This document shows positions 8,844-15,948 of a stretch of DNA of 34,953 bases, piece after piece. How positions within the stretch are numbered: position 1 is the stretch's first letter; every line of letters starts with the position of its first letter. The translations under genes were made by a program, and so were the position numbers. The stretch is from positions 1 through 34,953 of the IMG/VR virus record IMGVR_UViG_3300021962_000333. The stretch is one strand, 5' to 3'. Source of the DNA: a virus. A model generated the notes under the pieces. It was not told where the DNA came from and ran no database searches. It worked only from the letters and a program-made list of their open reading frames with translations.

Positions 8844-9833
8844 ATGGCAAGTCTAGCAGATATCCGTGCCCGTCTCGCGGCACAAGAAAGTAAGAAATCA
8901 AATCAGGGTCAACGTACCCAATCAGATAACGCAATCTATCCACACTGGAATATGGAAGAAGGCACTACTGCCACTATTCGTTTTCTTCCAGACGCAGATT
9001 CAAAGAATACATTCTTTTGGGTAGAACGTCAGATCATCAAGTTGCCTTTCAACGGCGTCAAAGGTGATCCAAACATGAAGCAAGTCATCGTTCAAGTTCC
9101 ATGCGTAGAAATGTATGGTGATAACTGTCCAATATTGGCAGAAGTTCGCCCATGGTACAAGGATGACACTCTCAAAGATATGGCTAACAAATACTGGAAG
9201 AAGCGCAGTTATTTGTTCCAAGGTTTTGTTCGTCAGAATCCGATCGGCAATGATGTGACTCCTGCAAACCCGATTCGTAGATTTGTCATTAGCCCACAGA
9301 TTTTCACTATCATCAAAAGTTCATTAATGGACGTTGAAATGGAAAATATTCCAACTGATTACTTGAATGGTACAGATTTCAACGTTAAAAAGACTAGTAA
9401 GGGCGGTTATGCTGACTACTCAACTAGCAATTGGGCACGTAAAGAAAGCCCACTAACTGAAGCAGAGCAGGCTGCTGTTGAAGCACATGGTCTATTCAAT
9501 CTTGCTGACTTCTTGCCAAAGAAGCCCAGTGAGGCTGAATTGCGTGTCATCAAAGAAATGTTTGAAGCAAGTGTTGATGGCAAGCCCTATGATAGCGACA
9601 AATGGGGCGCATACTATCGCCCATATGGACTTGAGGCTCCGGCAGGTGGTAGCGCACAAGTTGCACCGCACGTAACTGAAACTTCAACATTGACTGTTGC
9701 CCCTAAAAAGGCAGTTGTTGAAGATGAAGAATCCGAAACTAAAAGTGAACCCGTAGTTGTTCCTAAGAGTACTTCTAGCGATAAGGCACAGGACATTTTA
9801 GCGATGATCCGCGCTAGACAGCAGAAGGGCTAA
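8844..9833 (+). CDS. Single-stranded DNA-binding protein, T4 gp32-like
   Basis: The 329-residue product should coat ssDNA during replication and recombination and cooperate with UvsX and UvsY, whose genes follow. The N-terminal MASLADIRARLAAQE matches the basic cooperativity arm of gp32-type proteins. The core runs to about residue 225 and the acidic tail (VEDEESETKSEP) ends in a short helix, DILAMIRARQQ. T4 gp32 binds zinc through His64, Cys77, Cys87 and Cys90; here only Cys87 and Cys95 are visible in that region (PCVEMYGDNCP), so the zinc site is lost or altered. Start choice is firm: AGGAGA lies six bases before the ATG. Confidence 0.85.
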   Translation: MASLADIRARLAAQESKKSNQGQRTQSDNAIYPHWNMEEGTTATIRFLPDADSKNTFFWVERQIIKLPFNGVKGDPNMKQVIVQVPCVEMYGDNCPILAEVRPWYKDDTLKDMANKYWKKRSYLFQGFVRQNPIGNDVTPANPIRRFVISPQIFTIIKSSLMDVEMENIPTDYLNGTDFNVKKTSKGGYADYSTSNWARKESPLTEAEQAAVEAHGLFNLADFLPKKPSEAELRVIKEMFEASVDGKPYDSDKWGAYYRPYGLEAPAGGSAQVAPHVTETSTLTVAPKKAVVEDEESETKSEPVVVPKSTSSDKAQDILAMIRARQQKG

Positions 9834-9841
9834 GAAAGTTT

Positions 9842-9863
9842 GGGGAGAGGTAAAACTCTCCCC
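9842..9863 (+). terminator. Hairpin after gp32 gene without U-tract
   Basis: GGGGAGAG (9842-9849), loop GTAAAA, CTCTCCCC (9856-9863): a perfect 8-bp G+C-rich stem eight bases after the gp32 stop. The usual U-run is absent, so it may be an attenuator, processing site or 3'-end stabiliser. The left arm can also pair with CCTCTCC at 9862-9868, giving an alternative fold. Confidence 0.45.
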
Positions 9864-9885
9864 TCTCCTAACTGAGGAAACTACC

Positions 9886-10122
9886 ATGACACTACCAGAC
9901 GAAAGATACCGCGCACTAAAGCAAGGAAAAAAATTGTTAGAAGAATTATGTGACCCGGGCAAGACGCCCCGTGTGCCGTCTATGGTCCGTGATCGTGCCC
10001 GCGGTGCATTAAGACACTATCCAAATGACTATGAAATTGATCGTATCGCGGACAGTTGTCCTGATATGCTTGACAAAATACCATTCAATGATAGACTAGC
10101 AAGAAAGAATATTTTTAAATAA
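9886..10122 (+). CDS. BPSL0761-like small protein
   Basis: The 78-residue sequence MTLPDERYRALKQGKKLLEEL, then PRVPSMVRDRARGALRHYP, closely resembles the small BPSL0761 family I know from proteobacterial and prophage genomes, whose function is unknown to me. It is strongly basic with no membrane segment. It lies between gp32 and UvsX, which suggests use in recombination or DNA metabolism, but that is context only. A GAGGA ribosome site (9875-9879) precedes the ATG. Confidence 0.6.
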   Translation: MTLPDERYRALKQGKKLLEELCDPGKTPRVPSMVRDRARGALRHYPNDYEIDRIADSCPDMLDKIPFNDRLARKNIFK

Positions 10123-10131
10123 GGAGGCCAC

Positions 10132-11190
10132 GTGGCTAAACCATTCGATGTTAGCAAATTTAGAAAAGATATTACAAAAAGTATTGAAGGTCTCAGTATT
10201 GGTTTCAATGATCCTACTGATTGGATCAGTACCGGTAACCACGCTCTCAATTATCTTATTAGCGGAGACTTTAACAAAGGAGTCCCACTAGGCAAGGTAA
10301 CTGTATTTGCAGGTGAATCAGGCTCAGGCAAATCATATATTTGTTCGGGCAACCTAGTTCGTCACGCACAACAGCAAGGCATTTTTGTTGTATTGGTTGA
10401 TACTGAAAACGCACTTGATGAAGATTGGCTGAAAGCACTTGGTGTTGACACCAGCGAAGATAAGTTATTGAAGTTGAATATGGCAATGATTGATGACGTT
10501 GCTAAGACTATTAGTGAGTTTATGAAAAATTATAAACTTTTACCTGCTGATGATAAGCCTAAGGTATTGTTTATCATTGATAGTCTAGGCATGTTGTTGA
10601 CTCCAACTGATGTCAATCAGTTTGAAGCAGGTGACATGAAGGGTGACATGGGTCGTAAGCCTAAGGCACTAACTTCACTTGTTCGCAATTGTGTCAACAT
10701 GTTTGGATCACACAACGTTGGACTTGTCGCAACTAATCATACATATGCTAGCCAAGATATGTTTGATCCAGATGACAAGATCAGTGGTGGTCAAGGCTTC
10801 ATCTATGCTTCAAGTATTGTTGTCGCAATGAAGAAACTCAAACTCAAGGAAGATGATGAAGGCAACAAGATCAGCGAAGTTCGTGGCATTCGTAGCGCAT
10901 GTAAGGTTATGAAAACACGTTACGCAAAGCCTTTTGAAAGTGTTCAAGTCAAGATTCCATATGAGACTGGTATGAATCCTTACAGTGGCTTGCTTGATTT
11001 GTTTGAGAAGGCAAACATCCTTACTAAGGAAGGTAATCGTCTTGCTTACACAACTGATAGTGGTGAAGTATTGAAATTCTTCCGCAAAGGTTGGGAATCA
11101 AACGAAGATGGTTGTCTAGACAAAGTAATGTTAGAATATCAAAACCGTCAAACAAAGATAAGTAATACAAATCCTGTAGTGGAGGAATAA
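10132..11190 (+). CDS. uvsX: UvsX recombinase (RecA family)
   Basis: A RecA-fold ATPase of 352 residues (T4 UvsX is about 390) that should form filaments on ssDNA and drive strand exchange and recombination-dependent replication. Walker A GESGSGKS at 61-68, Walker B KVLFIIDS at 144-151, the catalytic Glu in VDTENALD (about 90-97), and the SGGQGF region typical of UvsX. The start is GTG at 10132, supported by a full AAGGAGG ribosome site (10121-10127). gp32 lies upstream and UvsY downstream, so the mediator, coating protein and recombinase sit in one cluster. Confidence 0.93.
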   Translation: MAKPFDVSKFRKDITKSIEGLSIGFNDPTDWISTGNHALNYLISGDFNKGVPLGKVTVFAGESGSGKSYICSGNLVRHAQQQGIFVVLVDTENALDEDWLKALGVDTSEDKLLKLNMAMIDDVAKTISEFMKNYKLLPADDKPKVLFIIDSLGMLLTPTDVNQFEAGDMKGDMGRKPKALTSLVRNCVNMFGSHNVGLVATNHTYASQDMFDPDDKISGGQGFIYASSIVVAMKKLKLKEDDEGNKISEVRGIRSACKVMKTRYAKPFESVQVKIPYETGMNPYSGLLDLFEKANILTKEGNRLAYTTDSGEVLKFFRKGWESNEDGCLDKVMLEYQNRQTKISNTNPVVEE

Positions 11191-11195
11191 TACAG

Positions 11196-11456
11196 ATGAG
11201 TATTACTGTTATTCATGAAGTTTGGCGCGCTCTAAAAAGCGAGATTGAAGAAGTAAATCTTCCTGATGCTGCTGAGTCACTTGTTGATGTTCTCATTCAA
11301 AATGATTATGAAGCAAGTGATATCAAAGCAGAGTTTCGTAGAGATAGTGAAGTGATGGATGCTGTCAAGGCATATATCGCCTCACAAGAAGATGAAGAAG
11401 ATTACGAAGAAGAGGAAGAATACGAGGATGATGAGGATTACGACGATAATTGGTGA
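11196..11456 (+). CDS. Small protein with long acidic tail, unknown
   Basis: Residues 1-62 of this 86-residue protein look helical and globular; residues 64-86 are almost entirely Asp, Glu and Tyr (QEDEEDYEEEEEYEDD), a DNA-mimic-like tail. A GGAGGAA ribosome site inside the end of uvsX (11180-11186) precedes the ATG. Position between uvsX and uvsY suggests it may modulate recombination or ssDNA-binding proteins, but I do not recognise a family. Confidence 0.55.
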   Translation: MSITVIHEVWRALKSEIEEVNLPDAAESLVDVLIQNDYEASDIKAEFRRDSEVMDAVKAYIASQEDEEDYEEEEEYEDDEDYDDNW

Positions 11457-11459
11457 TGA

Positions 11460-11918
11460 ATGAACTGGTATACCAGAATCACAACTGACTTATCAGTAAT
11501 CCCTGATTTCATAGCACACTATGAATCAGAATTAGAACAGGCAAAATATGACTGTAGGGTAGGTGGAAAGGTAGAGAAAAATATCTCAAACCTACCCGGT
11601 ATCACAGAACAGCGTTTCAATCAATTACAAGAGATTGAAGCGGTATTGAATTATCTCAACATACAATTACGTAAACTAAGGCGTAAATACTTTCAGAAGT
11701 ATCTGGAAGGATACAACAGGGCCCTAACAAGCCGTGATGCTGAAAAGTATGTTGACGGCGAAGATGAAGTTATTGACTTTGAAGTACTAATCAACGAGGT
11801 AGCACTTTTGCGTAACAAGTGGTTGGGTATTATGAAGGGTCTTGATAGCAAGCAGTGGCAACTTGGCCATATCGTTCGTCTAAGAACGGCCGGCATGGAA
11901 GATGTATCGGTCTCCTGA
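11460..11918 (+). CDS. uvsY: UvsY-like recombination mediator
   Basis: The 152-residue, strongly helical protein is a little longer than T4 UvsY (137). The segments LPGITEQRFNQLQEIEAVLNY, LRKLRRKYFQKYLE, YNRALTSRDAEKYVDGE and NKWLGIMKGLDSKQWQLG match what I recall of UvsY-type proteins of marine T4-like phages. UvsY displaces gp32 and loads UvsX on ssDNA. It starts four bases after the preceding stop and its own stop overlaps the next ATG (TGATG), so it is translated as part of the uvsX operon. Confidence 0.7.
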   Translation: MNWYTRITTDLSVIPDFIAHYESELEQAKYDCRVGGKVEKNISNLPGITEQRFNQLQEIEAVLNYLNIQLRKLRRKYFQKYLEGYNRALTSRDAEKYVDGEDEVIDFEVLINEVALLRNKWLGIMKGLDSKQWQLGHIVRLRTAGMEDVSVS

Positions 11919-12172
11919 TGTCACAGATCATACACCTCATCACGTCCTATCTCAATACACAAAAAAATTACTTAGACTCTAGACCAATCGTTGTAGCAAG
12001 TGACAAATATACCTGCATCAACTTTACCTATCAGGGTATTGACATAGAGGTTTGTGTTTATAATGACACCTTTATCAAACTAAAGGTTGATAACATGCCA
12101 TATGCAATTTGTGATGGCATGAAAACATTCAAGTATGAAATTGATAAGATATATTCATTGCGTTACCAATAA
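11918..12172 (+). CDS. Unknown 84-residue protein
   Basis: The start is placed at ATG 11918, which overlaps the uvsY stop (TGATG) and suggests translational coupling; an upstream in-frame start at 11855 would lie inside uvsY and is not supported. The product begins MSQIIHLITSYLNTQ and has beta-rich segments such as FTYQGIDIEVCVYNDTFIKL. No motif, signal or membrane segment is recognised. It closes the recombination operon: a separate promoter-like sequence follows. Confidence 0.5.
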   Translation: MSQIIHLITSYLNTQKNYLDSRPIVVASDKYTCINFTYQGIDIEVCVYNDTFIKLKVDNMPYAICDGMKTFKYEIDKIYSLRYQ

Positions 12173-12189
12173 ATTGGACAAATACAATA

Positions 12190-12216
12190 TTGACTCAACA
12201 CATTGATTGCTATAAT
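12190..12216 (+). promoter_or_regulatory. Sigma70-like promoter with short spacer
   Basis: TTGACT (12190-12195) and a perfect TATAAT (12211-12216), spaced by 15 bases, shorter than the usual 16-18. It would give a leader of about 27 bases with an AAGGAG ribosome site. Confidence 0.4.
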
Positions 12217-12249
12217 CTACATATTGTGTTAATCAAAAGGAGTAATTAT

Positions 12250-12462
12250 ATGAATGTCCGTGATAGTGTTTTGGTGAAGATGACTGGTTTTTGCTTGGCT
12301 ACTGTTGGCACGATCCTAAGCCTAAACTATCTGTTCGGGGACTGGGGTCTTATCATCTTTTGGTCCGGCATTCTCGCATACCTACTTTACATCATGTTCC
12401 AGATGCAGGTTGATAAAGAGTCTAGGAAGCGTCAAGACCTAGTTGATAAATTGAAGAAGTAA
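12250..12462 (+). CDS. Small two-segment membrane protein, unknown
   Basis: From ATG 12250 the product has 70 residues, with two likely membrane segments (about 11-24, TGFCLATVGTILSL, and 29-46, GLIIFWSGILAYLLYIMF) and a charged tail ESRKRQDLVDKLKK. AAGGAG (12237-12242) seven bases before the ATG fixes the start; a TTG at 12190 in the same frame lies on the -35 box and is rejected. Function is unknown; small early membrane proteins of T4-like phages often alter host membrane processes, but nothing here points to a target. Confidence 0.55.
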   Translation: MNVRDSVLVKMTGFCLATVGTILSLNYLFGDWGLIIFWSGILAYLLYIMFQMQVDKESRKRQDLVDKLKK

Positions 12463-12481
12463 TAGGAACGGTTTATAGCCC

Positions 12482-12522
12482 CTGGCCAGCATATAGTGCT
12501 ACAATGCTATATGTCTGGCCAG
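12482..12522. other. Long hairpin in non-coding region
   Basis: CTGGCCAGCATATAG (12482-12496) pairs with CTATATGTCTGGCCAG (12507-12522) with one bulged base and a 10-base loop. The outer block CTGGCCAG is itself palindromic, so it occurs twice both as direct and inverted repeat. No U-tract follows. The non-coding stretch 12463-12652 also holds a small inverted repeat, TTACG/CGTAA (12551-12566), and the promoter below; no tRNA fold is apparent. Confidence 0.5.
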
Positions 12523-12566
12523 ATCCGTTTATACGAGGTCCTATGCGGTTTTACGAGGCTACGTAA

Positions 12567-12623
12567 GTTATTGATTTATATGGATTTATAATTCTTGACC
12601 TAGGCCTAGTTTGGGCGCATAAT
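12567..12623 (+). promoter_or_regulatory. Sigma70-like promoter with duplicated upstream element, copy 1
   Basis: TTGACC (12595-12600), 17-base spacer, CATAAT (12618-12623). The preceding A+T-rich block and the -35 (12567-12604) recur at 13054-13091 with few changes. Transcription should begin near 12630, before an ACGGAG ribosome site. Confidence 0.6.
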
Positions 12624-12652
12624 ATCTATACAGTATGAGTACGGAGACAAAC

Positions 12653-12859
12653 ATGACAGACAAACGACACGGCGGTCCTTATGATCGCGGATCAGCAGAT
12701 GCGTATTATCGTCGCCCCTTCAAGCCCCATTATTATAAGGGTGATACGGGCACCAGTGAGTTGGTTACTGAAGATGATATGACCGACGAGGAAATCCTAG
12801 AATATAACGAAGGATTTACTCAGCAGGTAGAGTCAGGCGATTTTAAGGATTGGGGCTAA
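12653..12859 (+). CDS. Unknown 68-residue protein
   Basis: The start is set at ATG 12653 because ACGGAG (12641-12646) lies six bases upstream; an ATG at 12635 would add six residues but overlaps the predicted transcript start. The product is hydrophilic: Arg/Tyr-rich in its first half (DKRHGGPYDRGSADAYYRRP) and acidic in its second. Its residues 7-18 resemble proteins with GGPYDRGsaDaYY patterns that I have seen in other phages and bacteria without known function. It sits in a promoter-separated early-type module with the next gene. Confidence 0.5.
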   Translation: MTDKRHGGPYDRGSADAYYRRPFKPHYYKGDTGTSELVTEDDMTDEEILEYNEGFTQQVESGDFKDWG

Positions 12860-12860
12860 T

Positions 12861-13061
12861 ATGGGATATCGTGTACTTGGTCCTCGACAGGAAAAATATG
12901 GTCCTCGCGAGGGTCTTGAGGGTCCGTTTGACTTCAGCGGTCGTATCCTGTACTATGATGCAAAGCAGGGCCAGTACTACGATCCTACAACGGACTTCTA
13001 TGTAGAGCAGTCCGAAATGGACGTTATAAATCAAAGACTTACAGAATTGCTAAGTCGTTGA
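12861..13061 (+). CDS. Unknown 66-residue protein
   Basis: This small soluble protein (MGYRVLGPRQEKYG...) starts one base after the preceding stop, so the two are co-translated. It is rich in Gly, Tyr and charged residues; SGRILYYDAKQGQYYDPTTD is its most distinctive stretch and looks like a beta-hairpin. No known domain is recognised. Its end overlaps the A+T-rich upstream part of the next promoter. Confidence 0.5.
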   Translation: MGYRVLGPRQEKYGPREGLEGPFDFSGRILYYDAKQGQYYDPTTDFYVEQSEMDVINQRLTELLSR

Positions 13062-13110
13062 TTTTGTTGGATTTATAGTTCTTGACCTAGGGTACGATTT
13101 TTCGTATACT
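13054..13110 (+). promoter_or_regulatory. Sigma70-like promoter with duplicated upstream element, copy 2
   Basis: TTGACC (13082-13087), 17-base spacer, TATACT (13105-13110). The 24 bases 13068-13091 match 12581-12604 with one difference. It drives the AAA+ gene with a leader of roughly 30 bases and a CGGAG ribosome site. Confidence 0.65.
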
Positions 13111-13147
13111 AGTATAGTTGATTGATTATTCACTAACGGAGTGTTTT

Positions 13148-14176
13148 ATGTCAGTTGTTCTTGTTAAAAGCGGTTCGTATCGCGGGATCCCCGTGATCAA
13201 TACCCAGTTTACTTTAGTTAAGGGTTTTCAGACAGGCAAGAAGGGTAGTTACATTACTGTGCGTAATGATGGTATCTTCCCGATTGCTATTGATGTTGTC
13301 AAAATCAAGGTTGAAGACCAGCATGATTTTGAATTCGTAAGTGGGTCTGCCCCTGCGAACGTCAGTCAGTTCGTTTCGGCTCCTGTCGTTCAGGAGACTG
13401 ATGACGAGGCTATGAATCGTATCGCAACACGTTTTGCGATTCTTGAGGAGATGGCTAAGGCAACTACGAACGGTGGCATTCGCGCAATGATCGTGTCAGG
13501 TCCCCCGGGCGTTGGCAAGTCGTTCGGTGTTGAGCAGCAGTTAGAAAAAGCGTCAATGTTTGATCGTCTTGCAGGTAAGACGCTCAAGTATGAGGTCGTC
13601 AAGGGTGCTATGACCGCTCTGGGTCTCTATGCTACGTTGTTCAAGCATAGCGACAAGAATCATGTGCTGGTGTTTGACGATTGTGACTCTGTACTTATGG
13701 ACGATCTTTCGCTCAACATTCTCAAGGCTGCTCTTGACAGTGGCAAGAAGCGGCGCATTTACTGGAACTCTGATTCTAGCATGTTACGCCGTGAGGGTAT
13801 CCCTGATGCGTTTGACTTTAATGGGTCATGTATCTTTATTACTAACATTAAGTTTGAGAACCTGCGTAGCAAGAAGTTGCAGGATCATCTTGAGGCACTT
13901 CAGAGTCGTTGTCACTTTCTTGACTTGACGATTGACACCGAGCGCGACAAGTTATTGCGTATCAAGCAGGTACATCGTGATACTGATGGTGGACTCTTCC
14001 GTGATTACGGGTTTGAGTTTGACGAAGGTGATCAGGTGATGCAATTCATGTGGGACCACAAGGCTCGATTGCGCGAGTTGTCGATGCGTATGGCCCTCAA
14101 GATTGCTGATCTTGTGAAGATTAGCCCCAGTAACTGGCGTGCGCTTGCTGAGTCAACTGTTATGAAGCGGGCTTGA
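13148..14176 (+). CDS. AAA+ ATPase of unknown role
   Basis: The 342-residue ATPase has Walker A GPPGVGKS (118-125), Walker B HVLVFDDCD (172-180), a sensor-1-like FITN (about 228) and an Arg-rich C-terminal lid region. Residues 1-80 form a separate N-terminal domain with a beta-rich GSYITVRNDG segment. The start is placed at ATG 13148 after CGGAG (13137-13141). It is not obviously a gp44 clamp loader, which has a different N-terminus. Its codons use more G and C at third positions than the next genes (14258-15948), and it is a single-gene unit between its own promoter and terminator. Remodelling of a host or phage complex is a fair guess. Confidence 0.75.
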   Translation: MSVVLVKSGSYRGIPVINTQFTLVKGFQTGKKGSYITVRNDGIFPIAIDVVKIKVEDQHDFEFVSGSAPANVSQFVSAPVVQETDDEAMNRIATRFAILEEMAKATTNGGIRAMIVSGPPGVGKSFGVEQQLEKASMFDRLAGKTLKYEVVKGAMTALGLYATLFKHSDKNHVLVFDDCDSVLMDDLSLNILKAALDSGKKRRIYWNSDSSMLRREGIPDAFDFNGSCIFITNIKFENLRSKKLQDHLEALQSRCHFLDLTIDTERDKLLRIKQVHRDTDGGLFRDYGFEFDEGDQVMQFMWDHKARLRELSMRMALKIADLVKISPSNWRALAESTVMKRA

Positions 14177-14199
14177 TACTCCGTTACCCGCTTAAGACG

Positions 14200-14228
14200 A
14201 GAGGGTCGCAAGGCCCTCTTTTCTTTTT
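14200..14228 (+). terminator. Rho-independent terminator after AAA+ gene
   Basis: AGAGGG (14200-14205) pairs with CCCTCT (14214-14219), with a short loop and the T-rich run TTTTCTTTT following. It marks the end of the AAA+ transcription unit and a visible drop in G+C. Confidence 0.8.
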
Positions 14229-14244
14229 CATAAAATTCTTAAAA

Positions 14245-14252
14245 AATAAATA
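14245..14252 (+). promoter_or_regulatory. Late-promoter-like box AATAAATA
   Basis: AATAAATA matches TATAAATA at seven of eight positions and ends five bases before ATG 14258. The region is very A+T-rich, so a chance match is possible. Confidence 0.4.
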
Positions 14253-14257
14253 AATTT

Positions 14258-14908
14258 ATGAATAAAATTCCCTTTGCAAATAGAAATTTTTATGAGTTTT
14301 TTATTAGTCCTGATTTAGTCGATGAAGCTTTACAAAATATTTTAAAACAAGAATTGGATATAGATGATGTACCTAATTCGCTAAATCCTAATGCCATACC
14401 TTCTAAGGCAATTCATAACAAAAATCAAACACCAATTTATCATAAAGAATTATTTGATGAGTTAGAGAAATGTGTGGACGAAGTGTCTGATATACATTTT
14501 AATAAGGTTAAATTGTCTATACATGATGCTTGGATGACTAGATCAAATTTTGCAGAATCATCCCAATCACACCATCATAGTTTTTCAATTTTTAGTGGAC
14601 TGCTTTACATGACTGATAGTTCAAAAACATTAACATCATTTTCAATATCGGACCCATTTTATGAAAAATTATATTACCTATTTGGTCCTGTTCTGAAAAA
14701 GCAACGTTATGAATATAACTCAGTACCAAAAAAGGGAAGATTGATTATTTGGGAAAGTGATGTAACTCATCAGATGAAACCTAACAGAGATACTCATACC
14801 CGATATACTTTAGCTTTTAATACATGGCCTACCGGAACAATTAACGACTATCCCACACAAACATTAATCACAAACGTTGAAGATGTACAAAGCCGATTTC
14901 TTAAATAA
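14258..14908 (+). CDS. 2OG-Fe(II) oxygenase family protein (first of three)
   Basis: The 216-residue protein has the layout of the small phage 2-oxoglutarate/Fe(II) oxygenases: a helical N-terminus, SQSHHHSFSIFSGLLYM with candidate metal His105-107, then KKGRLIIWESDVTHQMKP with the distal His171, and Arg182 (THTRYTLAFN) as 2OG anchor. The first ligand cluster reads HHH rather than the classical HxD, so the exact metal set is uncertain. Substrate is unknown; family members hydroxylate proteins, nucleic acid bases or small molecules. No ribosome site is visible and a late-type box lies directly upstream. Base composition is markedly A+T-rich. Confidence 0.7.
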   Translation: MNKIPFANRNFYEFFISPDLVDEALQNILKQELDIDDVPNSLNPNAIPSKAIHNKNQTPIYHKELFDELEKCVDEVSDIHFNKVKLSIHDAWMTRSNFAESSQSHHHSFSIFSGLLYMTDSSKTLTSFSISDPFYEKLYYLFGPVLKKQRYEYNSVPKKGRLIIWESDVTHQMKPNRDTHTRYTLAFNTWPTGTINDYPTQTLITNVEDVQSRFLK

Positions 14909-14923
14909 AATGGTTAAATTACT

Positions 14924-14952
14924 TTAACATCTTACTTGTTTTCATGTATAAT
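14924..14952 (+). promoter_or_regulatory. Sigma70-like promoter giving a leaderless start
   Basis: TTAACA (14924-14929), 17-base spacer, perfect TATAAT (14947-14952), then six bases and ATG 14959. The predicted transcript start falls on the start codon. Confidence 0.7.
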
Positions 14953-14958
14953 ATATCA

Positions 14959-15948
14959 ATGTTTCTTTATAAAGAAGATGTATTAAAATATATGTTGTCC
15001 GGGTACGTACACCTGAGTAAAAAAGATTATGGGTTTTTCAGTAATGTCAAATATCAAATTCAGCAAAACAACCCAATTACTAGTAATCAAAATAAATTGT
15101 TTGATAAGTTGTTATTAAAATATAAAAGACAATTACAAAAATTAGGTCATGATTCTATTATATTTCAAGACTTAAATTGGAATCACACTATAGTTGAATC
15201 AGAACAACATTACTTAAATGCTAAAATTAATATTGCGGATAACAATATAGTAATCAAGGCTCCATTTAACACACAGTTTGTTTCAACTTTTCGCAAAGAG
15301 GCTAGCAACATTTTTACATGGGATAAAAAAGACAGAGCATATATAGGCGAATATAATACATATAGTTTAAAGATTGCGATTCAATATGTTAATAAATTTT
15401 ATGATAGCGTAAAATATTGTGTGCAAGTTGAAAATTTACTAGAACAAATTCAGCCGTATGTCAATTGTAAATATTGGGCACCAACTCTTATTAAATTGAA
15501 TGATAATTTTTATATTGTTGCAGCCAATTCTATAGTTATGGATGCAATATCAAACATTAATTTATCAGATGATCCCAAAATACTTTATATTTTATCACAA
15601 TATGGTATTCATATTGACGAGTCTGTTAGCAATGGAAATAAAATTTTAGAGATAGCAGGAACATATGATACTGTAATTGACCTAGAGTACTTTGATTCTT
15701 TCTGCAAAATTTTAAATTTACTTGAAGTAGATCATGTTTTTACAGCCAGAGATGTGGTATATAATAAAAACATTAGCAATGAAATTAAAATTAAACTTTT
15801 GGATCATGGTATAACATGTTCAAGTATTAATGTAACTAACAACGCTACTGGTATATTAATAAAGAATACCAACGTTATTAACTACAATACTAAAAAAATA
15901 CAGAAAGTAATTACGTTAACGAATTCTAGACCAATTAAAGTAACATGA
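14959..15948 (+). CDS. Unknown protein before UvsW, possibly HARP-like
   Basis: The start is set at ATG 14959: an in-frame ATG at 14944 precedes the -10 box and would not be transcribed. The 329-residue product is A+T-coded and Lys/Asn/Ile-rich. A segment around residues 85-140 (NNIVIKAPFNTQFVSTF, WDKKDRAYIGEY) resembles the HARP domain, an annealing-helicase accessory module that recognises forked DNA. That likeness is by eye and weak. The gene overlaps uvsW by four bases (ATGA), so the two proteins are made together, which would suit a DNA-targeting partner for the helicase. Confidence 0.5.
   Translation: MFLYKEDVLKYMLSGYVHLSKKDYGFFSNVKYQIQQNNPITSNQNKLFDKLLLKYKRQLQKLGHDSIIFQDLNWNHTIVESEQHYLNAKINIADNNIVIKAPFNTQFVSTFRKEASNIFTWDKKDRAYIGEYNTYSLKIAIQYVNKFYDSVKYCVQVENLLEQIQPYVNCKYWAPTLIKLNDNFYIVAANSIVMDAISNINLSDDPKILYILSQYGIHIDESVSNGNKILEIAGTYDTVIDLEYFDSFCKILNLLEVDHVFTARDVVYNKNISNEIKIKLLDHGITCSSINVTNNATGILIKNTNVINYNTKKIQKVITLTNSRPIKVT

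Noticed and set aside
12463-12652. Possible tRNA gene in the structured non-coding stretch
   Set aside because: No cloverleaf with acceptor, anticodon and T arms can be drawn; the structure is a single long hairpin plus a minor one.
13118-13147. Earlier in-frame start for the AAA+ gene
   Set aside because: It falls at the predicted transcript start without a ribosome site; CGGAG at 13137-13141 supports ATG 13148.
14944-14958. Upstream ATG as start of the pre-UvsW gene
   Set aside because: It precedes and overlaps the TATAAT box, so it would not be on the transcript; ATG 14959 is preferred.
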